From the NCBI GenBank assembly GCA_019637105.1, contig JAHBWF010000083.1, positions 1 through 33,988 of the forward strand: 33,988 nucleotides of DNA. Direction: 5' to 3'. Below, one piece after another: positions 1 to 9,141 of this stretch. The notes under the pieces are model-generated. The model was given only the letters and a program-made list of their open reading frames with translations, was not told where the DNA came from and did no database searches. Position numbers and translations under genes: made by a program. Positions within the stretch are counted from its first letter, which is position 1. Every line of letters begins with the position of its first letter. Source of the DNA: Labilithrix sp. Lineage in GTDB: Bacteria > Myxococcota_A > Polyangia > Polyangiales > Polyangiaceae.

Positions 1-1102
1 CCGTCGCGCGCGGTCGTTCGCCGCCGCGCGGGCGTCCCCCCGTCGCGCGCGGTCGTTCGTCGTTGCGCGGTCGTTCGTCGCCGCGCGGGCGTCCGGCACG
101 ACCTGCGCCGTCGCGCGGTCGCTCGTCGCCGCGCGGGCGTCCGACACGACCTGCGCCGTCGCGCGGTCGCTCGTCGCCGCGCGGGCGTCCGACACGACCT
201 GCGCCGTCGCGCGGTCGTTCGTCGTTGCGCGGGCGGGGGGTGCCCCAGTTCTCCTCGCCGCGCCTGTCTTCGGCGCCGAACGCGCGCTGCGCGCGGGAGG
301 CCGCGCCGCGCCGCGCCGTCGGGACCGATCGCTGCTTGTCCTTCGACGGGCTCCTCGGGATCGACGCGGCCGACGGGATCGACCGCGGCACGCCGTACGT
401 CTTCTTCAACGCGATCAGCTCGTCGCGCGTGAGGTGCCGCCACCGCCCCGGCGCGAGGCCCTCGGCGGAGATCTCGGCGAACGCGACGCGCGCGAGGCGC
501 ATGACGGGGAACCCGGTCGCCTCGCCCATGCGCCGGATCTGCTGGTTTCTGCCCTCGCGGATCGTCAGCTCGAGCCACGTCTTGTCCGTCTCGTGGCGGA
601 GCAGCTTCGCCGTCGCCGGCAGGGTCATGCCGTCCTCGAGGCGGACGCCCTTCTCCCACCGCGCGACGTCGTCGGGCTTCATCGACCCCTTCACCTTCAG
701 CACGTAGGTCTTCGGCACGGTCTTGCGCGGATGGAGCAGGCCGTCGGCGAGCTCACCGTCGTTGGTGGCGAGCAGGACGCCGCTCGTCGCGAAGTCGAGG
801 CGCCCCACCGGGTAGACGCGGGCGCCGAGGCTCGCGAGCAGCTCCTTCACCGTGGGCCGGCCCTCGGGATCGCTCATCGTCGAGACGACGCCGCGCGGTT
901 TGTGGAGCACGACGTACACGAGCTCCTCGGCGACGACGCGCTTGCCGTCGACCTCGACGCGATCGCGCCGGGGATCGGCCTTGGCGCCGAGCTCCGTGAC
1001 GACGCGCCCGTTGACGCGGACACGGCCGGCCTTGATGAGCTGCTCGGCGGCGCGGCGCGACGAGACACCGCCGTGCGCGAGGATCTTCTGGATGCGTTCC
1101 AT
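1..1102 (-). CDS. 16S/23S rRNA pseudouridine synthase, RsuA/RluB family (C-terminus cut by window edge)
   Basis: This enzyme converts specific uridines in rRNA to pseudouridine. The protein starts MERIQKILAHGGVSSRR at ATG 1102-1100. It has an N-terminal S4 RNA-binding domain (about residues 2-60). The catalytic domain follows with GRLDFATSG, where Asp103 is the expected catalytic aspartate. A GRNQQIRRM motif near residue 183 is typical of the RsuA/RluB/RluE/RluF group. The conserved fold ends near residue 233. After that comes a low-complexity Arg/Gly/Pro/Glu/Asp tail encoded by 48-bp repeats. The frame stays open for 367 codons to position 1, so the C-terminus lies outside the window. No clear ribosome-binding site precedes the start, and the divergent hydrolase starts 24 bp away. 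RluB is the likeliest subfamily, but RsuA or RluF cannot be excluded. Confidence 0.88.
   Translation of the reverse strand, partial: MERIQKILAHGGVSSRRAAEQLIKAGRVRVNGRVVTELGAKADPRRDRVEVDGKRVVAEELVYVVLHKPRGVVSTMSDPEGRPTVKELLASLGARVYPVGRLDFATSGVLLATNDGELADGLLHPRKTVPKTYVLKVKGSMKPDDVARWEKGVRLEDGMTLPATAKLLRHETDKTWLELTIREGRNQQIRRMGEATGFPVMRLARVAFAEISAEGLAPGRWRHLTRDELIALKKTYGVPRSIPSAASIPRSPSKDKQRSVPTARRGAASRAQRAFGAEDRRGEENWGTPRPRNDERPRDGAGRVGRPRGDERPRDGAGRVGRPRGDERPRDGAGRAGRPRGDERPRNDERPRATGGRPRGGERPRAT
65..230. repeat. 48-bp tandem repeat within the pseudouridine synthase tail
   Basis: Units beginning GCGCGG start at 65, 113 and 161, and a partial unit starts at 209. The spacing is exactly 48 bp (16 codons). 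Read on the minus strand, each unit encodes a DGAGR-VGRPRGDERPR-like stretch. Shorter degenerate versions fill 1-64, so the array probably continues beyond the window. The unit is a multiple of three, so copy-number change would keep the reading frame. Confidence 0.85.
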
Positions 1103-1126
1103 GGTGGGGGCTTCTACGATGCGGGG

Positions 1127-2746
1127 GTGAGACCGCGCTCGCGCCCTCGTAGCACGCTTCTGGCCGCGCCTCTCGCTTGCGCAGCGCTGCTCGCGGCGAA
1201 TCCGGCCGCGGCCGCCCCGCTCGTCTTCGAGGGCGACGTCCCGGCGGACGGACCGGACCACTTCTTCGTCGAGGTCGAGGTCCCGCCGGGCACCGCCGAG
1301 ATCGAGGTCCGCCACGACGATCTGTCCGAGGTCAACATCCTCGATTTCGGCCTCGACGACGCGCTCGCCGGCGGCGCCGGGTACCGCGGCTGGGGTGGCG
1401 GGACCACCGAGCCGATCGTCGTGAACGAGACCGCGGCCTCGCGCGCCTACGTCCCCGGCCCCATCCGGCCCGGGACCTGGCGCGTCGTCGTCGGCAAGGC
1501 GAAGGTGGTCGCCTCCCCCGCGCGCTACCGGATCGAGGTCGAGCTGCGGTCGACGCCGACCCTCGCGGCCGAGCGGCCGCGTACGCCCTACGCCCCGCCG
1601 CCGGCGCGCAAGACCGAGACGCGCTACTACGCCGGGGATCTCCACGTGCACTCGCGGGAGTCGACCGACGCGTCCGCCACGCTCGAGGAGAACGTCGCCC
1701 TCGCGAAGCAGCGGGGCCTCGAGTGGCTCGAGATCAGCGACCACAACACGGTGACCCAGCTCGACTACTTCGGCGGCGTCCACGACGAGGAGCCCGGCTT
1801 CCTCCTCGTCCCCGGCATCGAGTACACGACCTACGCCGGGCACGCGAACGCCATCGGCGCCACGAGGTTCGTCGATCACAAGATCGGGCAGCCGGGCGTG
1901 ACGATCGAGAGCGCCGCCGACGCGATCCGCGCGCAGGGCGCGATCCTGAGCATCAACCACCCGGTCCTCGACATCGGCGATCTGTGCATCGGCTGCGCCT
2001 GGCAGCACGACCTCGATCCGACGAAGATCGGCGGCGTGGAGATCGGCACGCTCGGCGTCACCGCCGGCGCCCAGCTCTTCAGCGAGCGCGCGATCGCGTT
2101 CTGGGACGCGCTCCTCGACCGCGGCGCCAAGATCCCCGCGCTCGGCGGCAGCGACGATCACCGCGCGGGGACGTCGACCGGCATCTTCCCGGCGAAGGTC
2201 GGGAGCCCCACGACGCTCGTCCGGGCGACCGAGCTGAGCACGCGAGGGATCCTCGACGGGATCAAGCGTGGCGCGACGGTCGTGAAGCTCGACGGCCCGG
2301 ACGACGCCATGGTCGAGCTCGAGGCCGTCCCGCGCCGCGACGACGTCGAGGGGCTCGCGTTCCCCGGCGACACGATCGGCGTCCGCTCGATCCTCCTGCG
2401 CGCCAAGGTGACGAACGGCGTCGGTCAGACGGTGCGCTTCGTGAAGAACGGGACCCCCGAGGACTCCGTGGTCGTCACCGCCGATCCGTTCGTCCACTAC
2501 GCCCGCGTCGACGCGCCCGCCGAGGGTGAAGACCGCTGGCGCGCCGAGGCGCTGGTCGACGAGCGCCCGCGCACGGTCACGAGCCACCTCTGGCTGCGCC
2601 GCGATCCCGCCGGCCCCGACGCCGAGGCGGCGGCGAGCGACGAAGGCTGCGGCGTCGCTCGCGAGGGGGGCGCGCGCGCGCCGTGGGTCGGCCTCGCCCT
2701 CGCGGGGCTCGTGGCCGCGCTCCGCCGACGCCGCCGCGCGCTCTAG
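1127..2746 (+). CDS. Secreted CehA/McbA-type PHP-domain metallohydrolase with MYXO-CTERM-like tail
   Basis: The chosen start is GTG 1127. It gives a clear signal peptide: MRPRSRPRS, then a Leu/Ala core ending at NPAAAA. The open frame upstream is only the antisense of the neighbouring synthase. The mature protein has a beta-rich N-terminal part (about 31-165) and then a PHP-type metal site: DLHVHS (171-176), SDHN (204-207), GIEYTT with Glu232, His239, NHP (277-279) and GSDDH (341-345). These are the metal ligands of the CehA/McbA family, which hydrolyses phosphoester-, carbamate- or amide-like bonds; the substrate cannot be read from sequence. The last 32 residues (Cys508, a hydrophobic stretch, then five arginines) look like a myxobacterial MYXO-CTERM sorting signal, which suggests surface anchoring. 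Length is 539 residues. Confidence 0.85.
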   Translation: MRPRSRPRSTLLAAPLACAALLAANPAAAAPLVFEGDVPADGPDHFFVEVEVPPGTAEIEVRHDDLSEVNILDFGLDDALAGGAGYRGWGGGTTEPIVVNETAASRAYVPGPIRPGTWRVVVGKAKVVASPARYRIEVELRSTPTLAAERPRTPYAPPPARKTETRYYAGDLHVHSRESTDASATLEENVALAKQRGLEWLEISDHNTVTQLDYFGGVHDEEPGFLLVPGIEYTTYAGHANAIGATRFVDHKIGQPGVTIESAADAIRAQGAILSINHPVLDIGDLCIGCAWQHDLDPTKIGGVEIGTLGVTAGAQLFSERAIAFWDALLDRGAKIPALGGSDDHRAGTSTGIFPAKVGSPTTLVRATELSTRGILDGIKRGATVVKLDGPDDAMVELEAVPRRDDVEGLAFPGDTIGVRSILLRAKVTNGVGQTVRFVKNGTPEDSVVVTADPFVHYARVDAPAEGEDRWRAEALVDERPRTVTSHLWLRRDPAGPDAEAAASDEGCGVAREGGARAPWVGLALAGLVAALRRRRRAL

Positions 2747-3498
2747 TTCGCCGCCGCGCCCGCGTCGCCGACCGCCGGAGCCGCCGCCGCGCCCGCGTCC
2801 TCGGTCGCCTCGCGCGCCTTGCGCTCGGCCGCCTCGGCCTCGTATTTGAGCTGCTCGTCGCGGTCCCAGCGATCGACGTGACCGTCGCCGTTCTCGTCGG
2901 AGCCGACGCGCTCGAGCCGGCCCTTCGAGTAGATCTCCCAGACGTCGGGCTTGCCGTCGCCGTTGCGATCGCGGCGAATGCGCTGGAGCTGACCGTTCAC
3001 GTAGAACTTCCAGACGTCGGGCTTGCCGTCCTTGTTGGTGTCGACGTCCTGCTGCGCGAGACGGCCGTCGACGAAGTTGAGCCAGACGTCGATCTTGCCG
3101 TCGTAGTCGGTGTCGGCCTCTTCGTGGAGCGCCTCGCCCTTCTGGTTGAAGGTGCGGACGACGTCCTTGATGCCGTCGAGGTTCGTGTCGATCTCGCGGC
3201 ACGCGAGCGTCTTGTGGCGGTTCTCGCCCTCGCCGAACGTCTTGTAGACGCGCCGGACGTTCGGCTTGAGCGCGCCCGGGCCCATCGTCTCCGAGACCTC
3301 GAGCTCCGGCTTGTTGCGCCAGTCGCACATCGAGCGATCGTCGGCCGGCCACCGCGAGGGGTCCTTCGAGCCGCCCGGCGCGGTCGCCGTCTTCACGGCG
3401 CCCTCCCTCGAGCCGCCGCCGCACGCGCTCGCGCCGAGCGCGCCGGCGCCGAGCGCGAGGAGGACGACAGCGCTCGCGAACGTACGCACCTGGGTCAT
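2743..3498 (-). CDS. Lipoprotein with tandem calcium-loop-like repeats (second gene of the pair)
   Basis: A 251-residue predicted lipoprotein. A signal peptide starts at MTQVRTFASAVVLLALG and ends in a lipobox with Cys26. The body holds about five repeats of 22-25 residues. Each has a DxNxDGxxD loop (for example DTNKDGKPDVWKFY) followed by a short hairpin of the form xxxGQLQRI. The loop resembles EF-hand, dockerin and thrombospondin type-3 calcium sites. The hairpin resembles a MORN/YwqK-type strand turn. The tail is rich in Ala, Gly and Asp. The start ATG 3498-3496 overlaps the stop of the upstream gene (ATGA), which implies translational coupling. The last four bases overlap the end of the convergent hydrolase gene. 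No enzymatic motif is visible. A structural, calcium-binding or adhesion role at the outer membrane is inference. Confidence 0.75.
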   Translation of the reverse strand: MTQVRTFASAVVLLALGAGALGASACGGGSREGAVKTATAPGGSKDPSRWPADDRSMCDWRNKPELEVSETMGPGALKPNVRRVYKTFGEGENRHKTLACREIDTNLDGIKDVVRTFNQKGEALHEEADTDYDGKIDVWLNFVDGRLAQQDVDTNKDGKPDVWKFYVNGQLQRIRRDRNGDGKPDVWEIYSKGRLERVGSDENGDGHVDRWDRDEQLKYEAEAAERKAREATEDAGAAAAPAVGDAGAAAN

Positions 3499-4349
3499 CG
3501 CTTGGCTCCTCCGCGCTTCGGCGGCGTCACGACGCCGGCGTCCCCCAGGCTGGGAGACAGCTCGGGCGCGGGGCTCGGCTCCGACGACGGCTCCGGCGAG
3601 GGCAAGTCCGCCGGCGCGGAGGCCACCGGCGTGGACGGAGCGCCCGCGTCGGCCGCGGGCGTCGGCTCGGCCGGCGTCGGGATGCTCGTCCCCGAGGCGT
3701 TGAGGGTGATGACCGCGTCGGGATCCGGCAGGCCGTCGCCGTTCTTGTCCATCGCGATCGTCACCTGATCGCCTTCGTACGTCCACCACTGGTCCACCCG
3801 GCCGTCGCCCGTGGCGTCGCGCTCACGCTTGACGCGCTTCCCGGTGCTCGGGTCGAACGTGTCCCAGGTGTCGATGCGGCCCAGGTTCGTGGTGTCGAGC
3901 TCCGCGCGTACGAGCTTTCCGTTTTCGTAGATCTCGATCGCGTTGACGATGCCGTTGTCGTCGTAGTCGGCCTCGCGCCGGCGAAGCTGCCCGGTCTTGT
4001 CGTAGTACTCGAAGAGATCCGGCTTGCCGTCCCGGTTCAGATCGCTGATGCGGCAGATCTCGGCGTTGCCGTCGAACACGCGCCGGATGTCGGGCTTGCC
4101 GTCGTTGTTCACGTCGACGGTCTCGACGCGGTGCCCCGACTCGTCGCAGGCCTCGTGCTCGATGGTCTGCGAGCGGACGCCGTCCGGGAGCTTCGCGTTC
4201 GCGACCGCGGAGTCTCCTCCGCAACCGAGCGATCCGAGCGCGCCCGCGACGAGCAACCCGCCCGCGACGAGCGCGCCGGCGGCGAGGCTCGCGCGGCCCA
4301 CGCGTCGGGCGCTCGACGTCCCCGCACCTCCACGAGCGTCGCCCGGCAT
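3495..4349 (-). CDS. Lipoprotein with tandem calcium-loop-like repeats (first gene of the pair)
   Basis: A 284-residue paralogue of the downstream lipoprotein. The chosen start is ATG 4349 (MPGDARGG) because GGAG lies seven bases upstream of it. In-frame starts at ATG 4397 and GTG 4409 lack a clear ribosome-binding site. A long hydrophobic signal leads to Cys43 (LGSLGC). About six repeats follow, including VNNDGKPDIRRVF, LNRDGKPDLFEYY, TGDGRVDQWWTY and KNGDGLPD, each with a hairpin such as KTGQLRRRE. One repeat (TTNLGRIDTW) has lost loop acids. The last 80 residues are a Pro/Ala/Ser/Glu linker. The stop overlaps the start of the next gene by the shared ATGA. Function is unknown; the two products may act together. 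Confidence 0.72.
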   Translation of the reverse strand: MPGDARGGAGTSSARRVGRASLAAGALVAGGLLVAGALGSLGCGGDSAVANAKLPDGVRSQTIEHEACDESGHRVETVDVNNDGKPDIRRVFDGNAEICRISDLNRDGKPDLFEYYDKTGQLRRREADYDDNGIVNAIEIYENGKLVRAELDTTNLGRIDTWDTFDPSTGKRVKRERDATGDGRVDQWWTYEGDQVTIAMDKNGDGLPDPDAVITLNASGTSIPTPAEPTPAADAGAPSTPVASAPADLPSPEPSSEPSPAPELSPSLGDAGVVTPPKRGGAKR

Positions 4350-4764
4350 TCCGGACTCCGTCGACCCTGGCTCCCCCGCTGAAGGCACCTGCCGCATTGC
4401 GAAAGCCACGATAGACGGCAGGTTACCCCATCCGCAAGGCGCTCGGGCGCCGCATCTATCCCACCTCTCTATACACCTCGCAAATGCATGAGTTTATTAT
4501 GCTTACATCGTAGGATGGCAACGGACGACAAACAGTCCCCCGGTCGCCCTTGACCGTCACGTATGTTCACGTAGTGTATATTCATGGACCGTTGAGGAGC
4601 GATTCTTCTCCCACGCGTCCAAGGAGCTGGTGACGGATGCGCGAGTGCGTTAGCTAAAGACGCCCCGACCGTCGCTCTCGCTCCCGAAACGCACGCCTAA
4701 GTTCCGAGAAGCCCAGAGGAATCAAGCCACTCCGACACCCGGTGCCGCGCTCAGCGAAAGTCCC
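4350..4764. other. AT-richer intergenic region between divergent genes
   Basis: This 415-bp stretch separates the lipoprotein pair (leftward) from the RHH gene (rightward). Roughly 4465-4600 is visibly poorer in G+C than its surroundings, with runs such as GAGTTTATTATGCTTAC. It therefore probably holds the promoters for both directions. For the leftward genes, TTGCGA (minus strand, within about 4462-4492) with GATAGA 17 bases on is a weak sigma-70-like pair. I see no convincing gene or structured RNA here. Confidence 0.5.
4550..4582 (+). promoter_or_regulatory. Candidate promoter and operator upstream of the RHH gene
   Basis: TTGACC (4550-4555) resembles a -35 box. TAGTGT (4572-4577) or TGTATA (4575-4580) could serve as -10 at spacings of 16 or 19. 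Two direct copies of TCACGTA begin at 4557 and 4567. They lie 10 bp apart, one helical turn, over the promoter. Ribbon-helix-helix proteins often bind tandem half-sites spaced like this, so autoregulation by the downstream gene is a reasonable guess. It is only inference. Confidence 0.3.
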
Positions 4765-5016
4765 ATGCGGAAGAAGATTTCCACCACCATCTACGTGACG
4801 CCGGAGCAAGCCGACAAGCTGAAGCTCCTGCACGAGCGCACGAAGGTGCCGGTGGCCGTCTACATCCGCGAGGGCATCGACCTCGTGCTGCGGCACTACG
4901 CTCACCTCTTGCCCGGGCAGCTCGCGCTCGTCGAGCAGACGGAGTCGCCGCGACCGCCCGAGGTCGCCGCGGCCGAGCCGCCGCCTCCCTCGGTCGCCGC
5001 CGGCGGGAAGAAGTAG
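4765..5016 (+). CDS. Ribbon-helix-helix (CopG-like) DNA-binding protein
   Basis: An 83-residue protein. Residues 4-48 fit a ribbon-helix-helix fold. A basic beta strand (KKISTTIYVT) is followed by helix A (PEQADKLKLLHERT), a turn (KVPVA) and helix B (VYIREGIDLVLRHY). Such proteins dimerise through the strand and insert it into the major groove. The last 25 residues are a Pro/Ala-rich tail ending GGKK. No toxin partner lies nearby: the next gene is lepA, 90 bp downstream. A transcription factor role is therefore more likely than an antitoxin role. The start is the only ATG that places the strand at the N-terminus. Confidence 0.75.
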   Translation: MRKKISTTIYVTPEQADKLKLLHERTKVPVAVYIREGIDLVLRHYAHLLPGQLALVEQTESPRPPEVAAAEPPPPSVAAGGKK

Positions 5017-5106
5017 GCCTTTCTTCGCGCGGCCCGGGCGCGCTTCGTCTATGACGAGGCGCGCGCGGTCGTCGATCGCCTCGCGCGCTCCCCGCGCCTC
5101 CGTCCC

Positions 5107-6924
<1,818 letters not shown>

Positions 6925-6989
6925 CCGAGGTCGAGCGGGCGGCGGTCTACGAGGGCTCGGAGCGAGCGGGTGGATTTTTCCGCCGGCTC

Positions 6990-7100
6990 GGCCGCGGGAG
7001 GCGCCGCCGGACTTAGCGAAGCGGGACCGACCCGCCGGACGCGACCCGAGGAAATGTCGCGTGTCGGGCGCACGCGACAGCCCGACTTACGGTAGCCTGG
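6990..7100 (+). promoter_or_regulatory. Hairpin-rich leader upstream of the SUKH-like gene
   Basis: Three short inverted repeats crowd this leader. GCGGG/CCCGC pair at 7021-7025 and 7031-7035. GTCGCGTG/CACGCGAC pair at 7056-7063 and 7071-7078. TCGGGC/GCCCGA pair at 7064-7069 and 7080-7085. The last two overlap and exclude each other, so the RNA could switch between them. There is no matching riboswitch family that I can name. In a GC-rich genome, hairpins arise by chance. Confidence 0.25.
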
Positions 7101-7116
7101 GCGGCGAGTTATTCGG

Positions 7117-9012
7117 ATGCGGAAGACGCCTCTCAAGAAGCGCGTCACGCGCAGCCTCCGGCCGCGCAGCAACGTCGATCCGACGCGCGTCGCGCTGGCC
7201 GCGCTCGAGCGCATCAAGACGGTGCTCGTGAAGTCGGGCTACGAGGACCGCCTCGGCGAGCCGTTGCCGATGAAGGAGCTCGCGGCGCAGGCCGCGCTCT
7301 TCGGGACGGAGCTGCCCCCGAGCTACGTGGCGGCGATGCGCGTCGCGAGCCGCATCGGCGAGCCGGAGACGTTCCTCCTCTCGCACGAGATGGAGACCGA
7401 GGCCGAGCGTCTCGTCACGTTCGGCGGCGAGGAGGCGAAGCGCTACGCGCCGTTCTGCCGAGGCGTCGAGCACGTCGTGTGCTTCGACAAGGGGGGCGGA
7501 AAGCGCCTGGTCAGCGCGATCCGACACGAGGGCGAGCTGCCGATCGTCGAGTGGCGCGACGGCACCGCGAGCCCCGTCGCGGCGCACTTCGGCGAGTGGC
7601 TCGACGCGATCGCCGACACGCGCGAGGAGTCCGTCGAGACCGCCGCGAAGATGCCTCAGCGGCTGAAGCGCCTGCTCTACGAGCTCGGCTTCCGCTTCGA
7701 GTACCCGGTCGTCGGCCGGCTCGAGACCGGCGACGTGGAGGCGATCGTCGAGCTCATCGGGCCCGAGCTCGAGCGCTCGGTGCGCGGCGACGTCGATCGC
7801 CTCTTCGACTCGAGCGGCAAGGCGTCGCTCACGCTCAACGTCGACGAGTTCACGCTCGCCGCGTCGCTGCGCACGGGGATCTACGTCTTCGAGGCCGAGG
7901 ACGTCTTCCGCTGGCTCCGGACCTTCCGCGACGAGAACTTCTTCTCCGACGCCGTCACGGCGCCGAGCCACCCGGACGTCGTGCGCGACCTCCGGCGCGC
8001 GCCGCGCGAGCCCCCGCTCGTGCAGCGCGGCGTCCTCCACGTCGCCGCGCAGCCCGCGAAGAAGCTCGTCTTCCGCGCCGCCAGCGGCAAGAACGCCGAC
8101 GACTTCTACCTCCTCGCGCGGACGGCCACGGGCGCTCCGCGCGCCTTGCGGGCGAGCGAGAGCGCGCCGAGCGTCGTGTTGCACGTCGTCGACGGGCAGA
8201 TCGCGACGTCGCACACCGTCGAGCAGCCGCTCAACGATCTCCACGTCGCCCGCGACGGCACGATGTGGGGCCTCACGACGACCCACGCCGTCCGCGTGTC
8301 GGGCGGACGCCTCCAGAGCTTCCCCCTCCGCCGGCCCACGCGCGGTCGGCCGTGGTGGTACGGCATCGGGGGCGCCGGCGATCGCGTGCTCGTCTGGGGC
8401 ACGGGCGCGCTGCTCGAGTTCGACGGCCGCGAGTTCGTCCCGTTCGAGCCCGACGCGATGCTGGACGAGTCCGAGTCCGTCGTCGCCCTGCAGGCCCAGG
8501 GGCTGCGCCTCTGGATGCTCGTCTGCGGCGATCGGGTCGGCGCCGTCGCGCGCTTCGACTCGGTGCAGTGGCAGCCGATCACCGAGAACCAGGTGATCGA
8601 CGCGACCCTCTCCGACCTCGACATCTGGCGCGGCACCGCCCACGTGCTGGATCGCGACGGCGGCGTCTGGAAGATCGAGAACGGTCCCCCGCGACCGGTC
8701 GCGCTGCTCACCTACCACCAGGCCTACCTCACCGAGACCGGCGCCGCGCGCCCGCTCCACGGCGTGCGCGCGTACGACGGCGGGCTGCTCCTCGCGAGCA
8801 CCGGCGGCGTCATTTCCATCGGCGGCCCGGAGCCGTTGTTCCACGCGGTCCCGGAGGGACGCGATCCCGTGCGCCTCGTCCGGGTGGGCGGTCGATCGGG
8901 CACGACGACCGACGGCGAGGCGCGCGAAGCGGCGATCGTCGCCCTGAGCGGCCCGAACGCGTGGCTCTGGCGCAAGAGCGGCTTCACCGTCGTCGACGCG
9001 CACGAGTGGTAG
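7117..9012 (+). CDS. SUKH (SMI1/KNR4)-like domain protein with C-terminal propeller-like region
   Basis: A 631-residue protein without a signal peptide, so probably cytoplasmic. Residues about 55-175 fit the SMI1/KNR4 (SUKH) pattern: LPPSYVAAM, then RYAPFCRGVEHVVCFDKG, then ELPIVEWRDG and HFGEWLDAI. A helical middle section (175-300) is unassigned. From about 340 onward there are repeated short beta units (LHVARDGTMWGLTT, VLVWGTGALLEFDG, AHVLDRDGGVWKIENG, GGLLLASTGGVISIGG), as in a six- or seven-bladed propeller. SUKH proteins are often immunity proteins or protein-interaction scaffolds. No toxin gene lies nearby, so the role is open. The gene lies 192 bp after lepA and 129 bp before the M16 pair. 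Confidence 0.6.
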   Translation: MRKTPLKKRVTRSLRPRSNVDPTRVALAALERIKTVLVKSGYEDRLGEPLPMKELAAQAALFGTELPPSYVAAMRVASRIGEPETFLLSHEMETEAERLVTFGGEEAKRYAPFCRGVEHVVCFDKGGGKRLVSAIRHEGELPIVEWRDGTASPVAAHFGEWLDAIADTREESVETAAKMPQRLKRLLYELGFRFEYPVVGRLETGDVEAIVELIGPELERSVRGDVDRLFDSSGKASLTLNVDEFTLAASLRTGIYVFEAEDVFRWLRTFRDENFFSDAVTAPSHPDVVRDLRRAPREPPLVQRGVLHVAAQPAKKLVFRAASGKNADDFYLLARTATGAPRALRASESAPSVVLHVVDGQIATSHTVEQPLNDLHVARDGTMWGLTTTHAVRVSGGRLQSFPLRRPTRGRPWWYGIGGAGDRVLVWGTGALLEFDGREFVPFEPDAMLDESESVVALQAQGLRLWMLVCGDRVGAVARFDSVQWQPITENQVIDATLSDLDIWRGTAHVLDRDGGVWKIENGPPRPVALLTYHQAYLTETGAARPLHGVRAYDGGLLLASTGGVISIGGPEPLFHAVPEGRDPVRLVRVGGRSGTTTDGEAREAAIVALSGPNAWLWRKSGFTVVDAHEW

Positions 9013-9141
9013 CGCGCGACGCGATCGCGGCCGCCGTGTCGGCTCGGGGAGACGCGTAGCGGCGGACGCACGCCTGATCTGGTTGACATCGAGGACAAAT
9101 CCGTCTTCCGTGCGGCGGGCCTCCCGCGAGGCGCCGAAGCC

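Noticed and set aside
4765-5016. RHH protein as an antitoxin
   Set aside because: No toxin-like gene adjoins it. The next gene is lepA and the previous one is divergent.
6966-6988. A terminator after lepA
   Set aside because: The stem has a wobble and a mismatch, and the T-run forms the loop rather than following the stem.
7056-7085. An H-type pseudoknot in the leader
   Set aside because: The connecting loops are 0 and 1 nt, too short to cross an 8-bp and a 6-bp stem. Mutually exclusive hairpins fit better.
9083-9088. TTGACA as a -35 box before the M16 gene
   Set aside because: No acceptable -10 lies 15-19 bases downstream.
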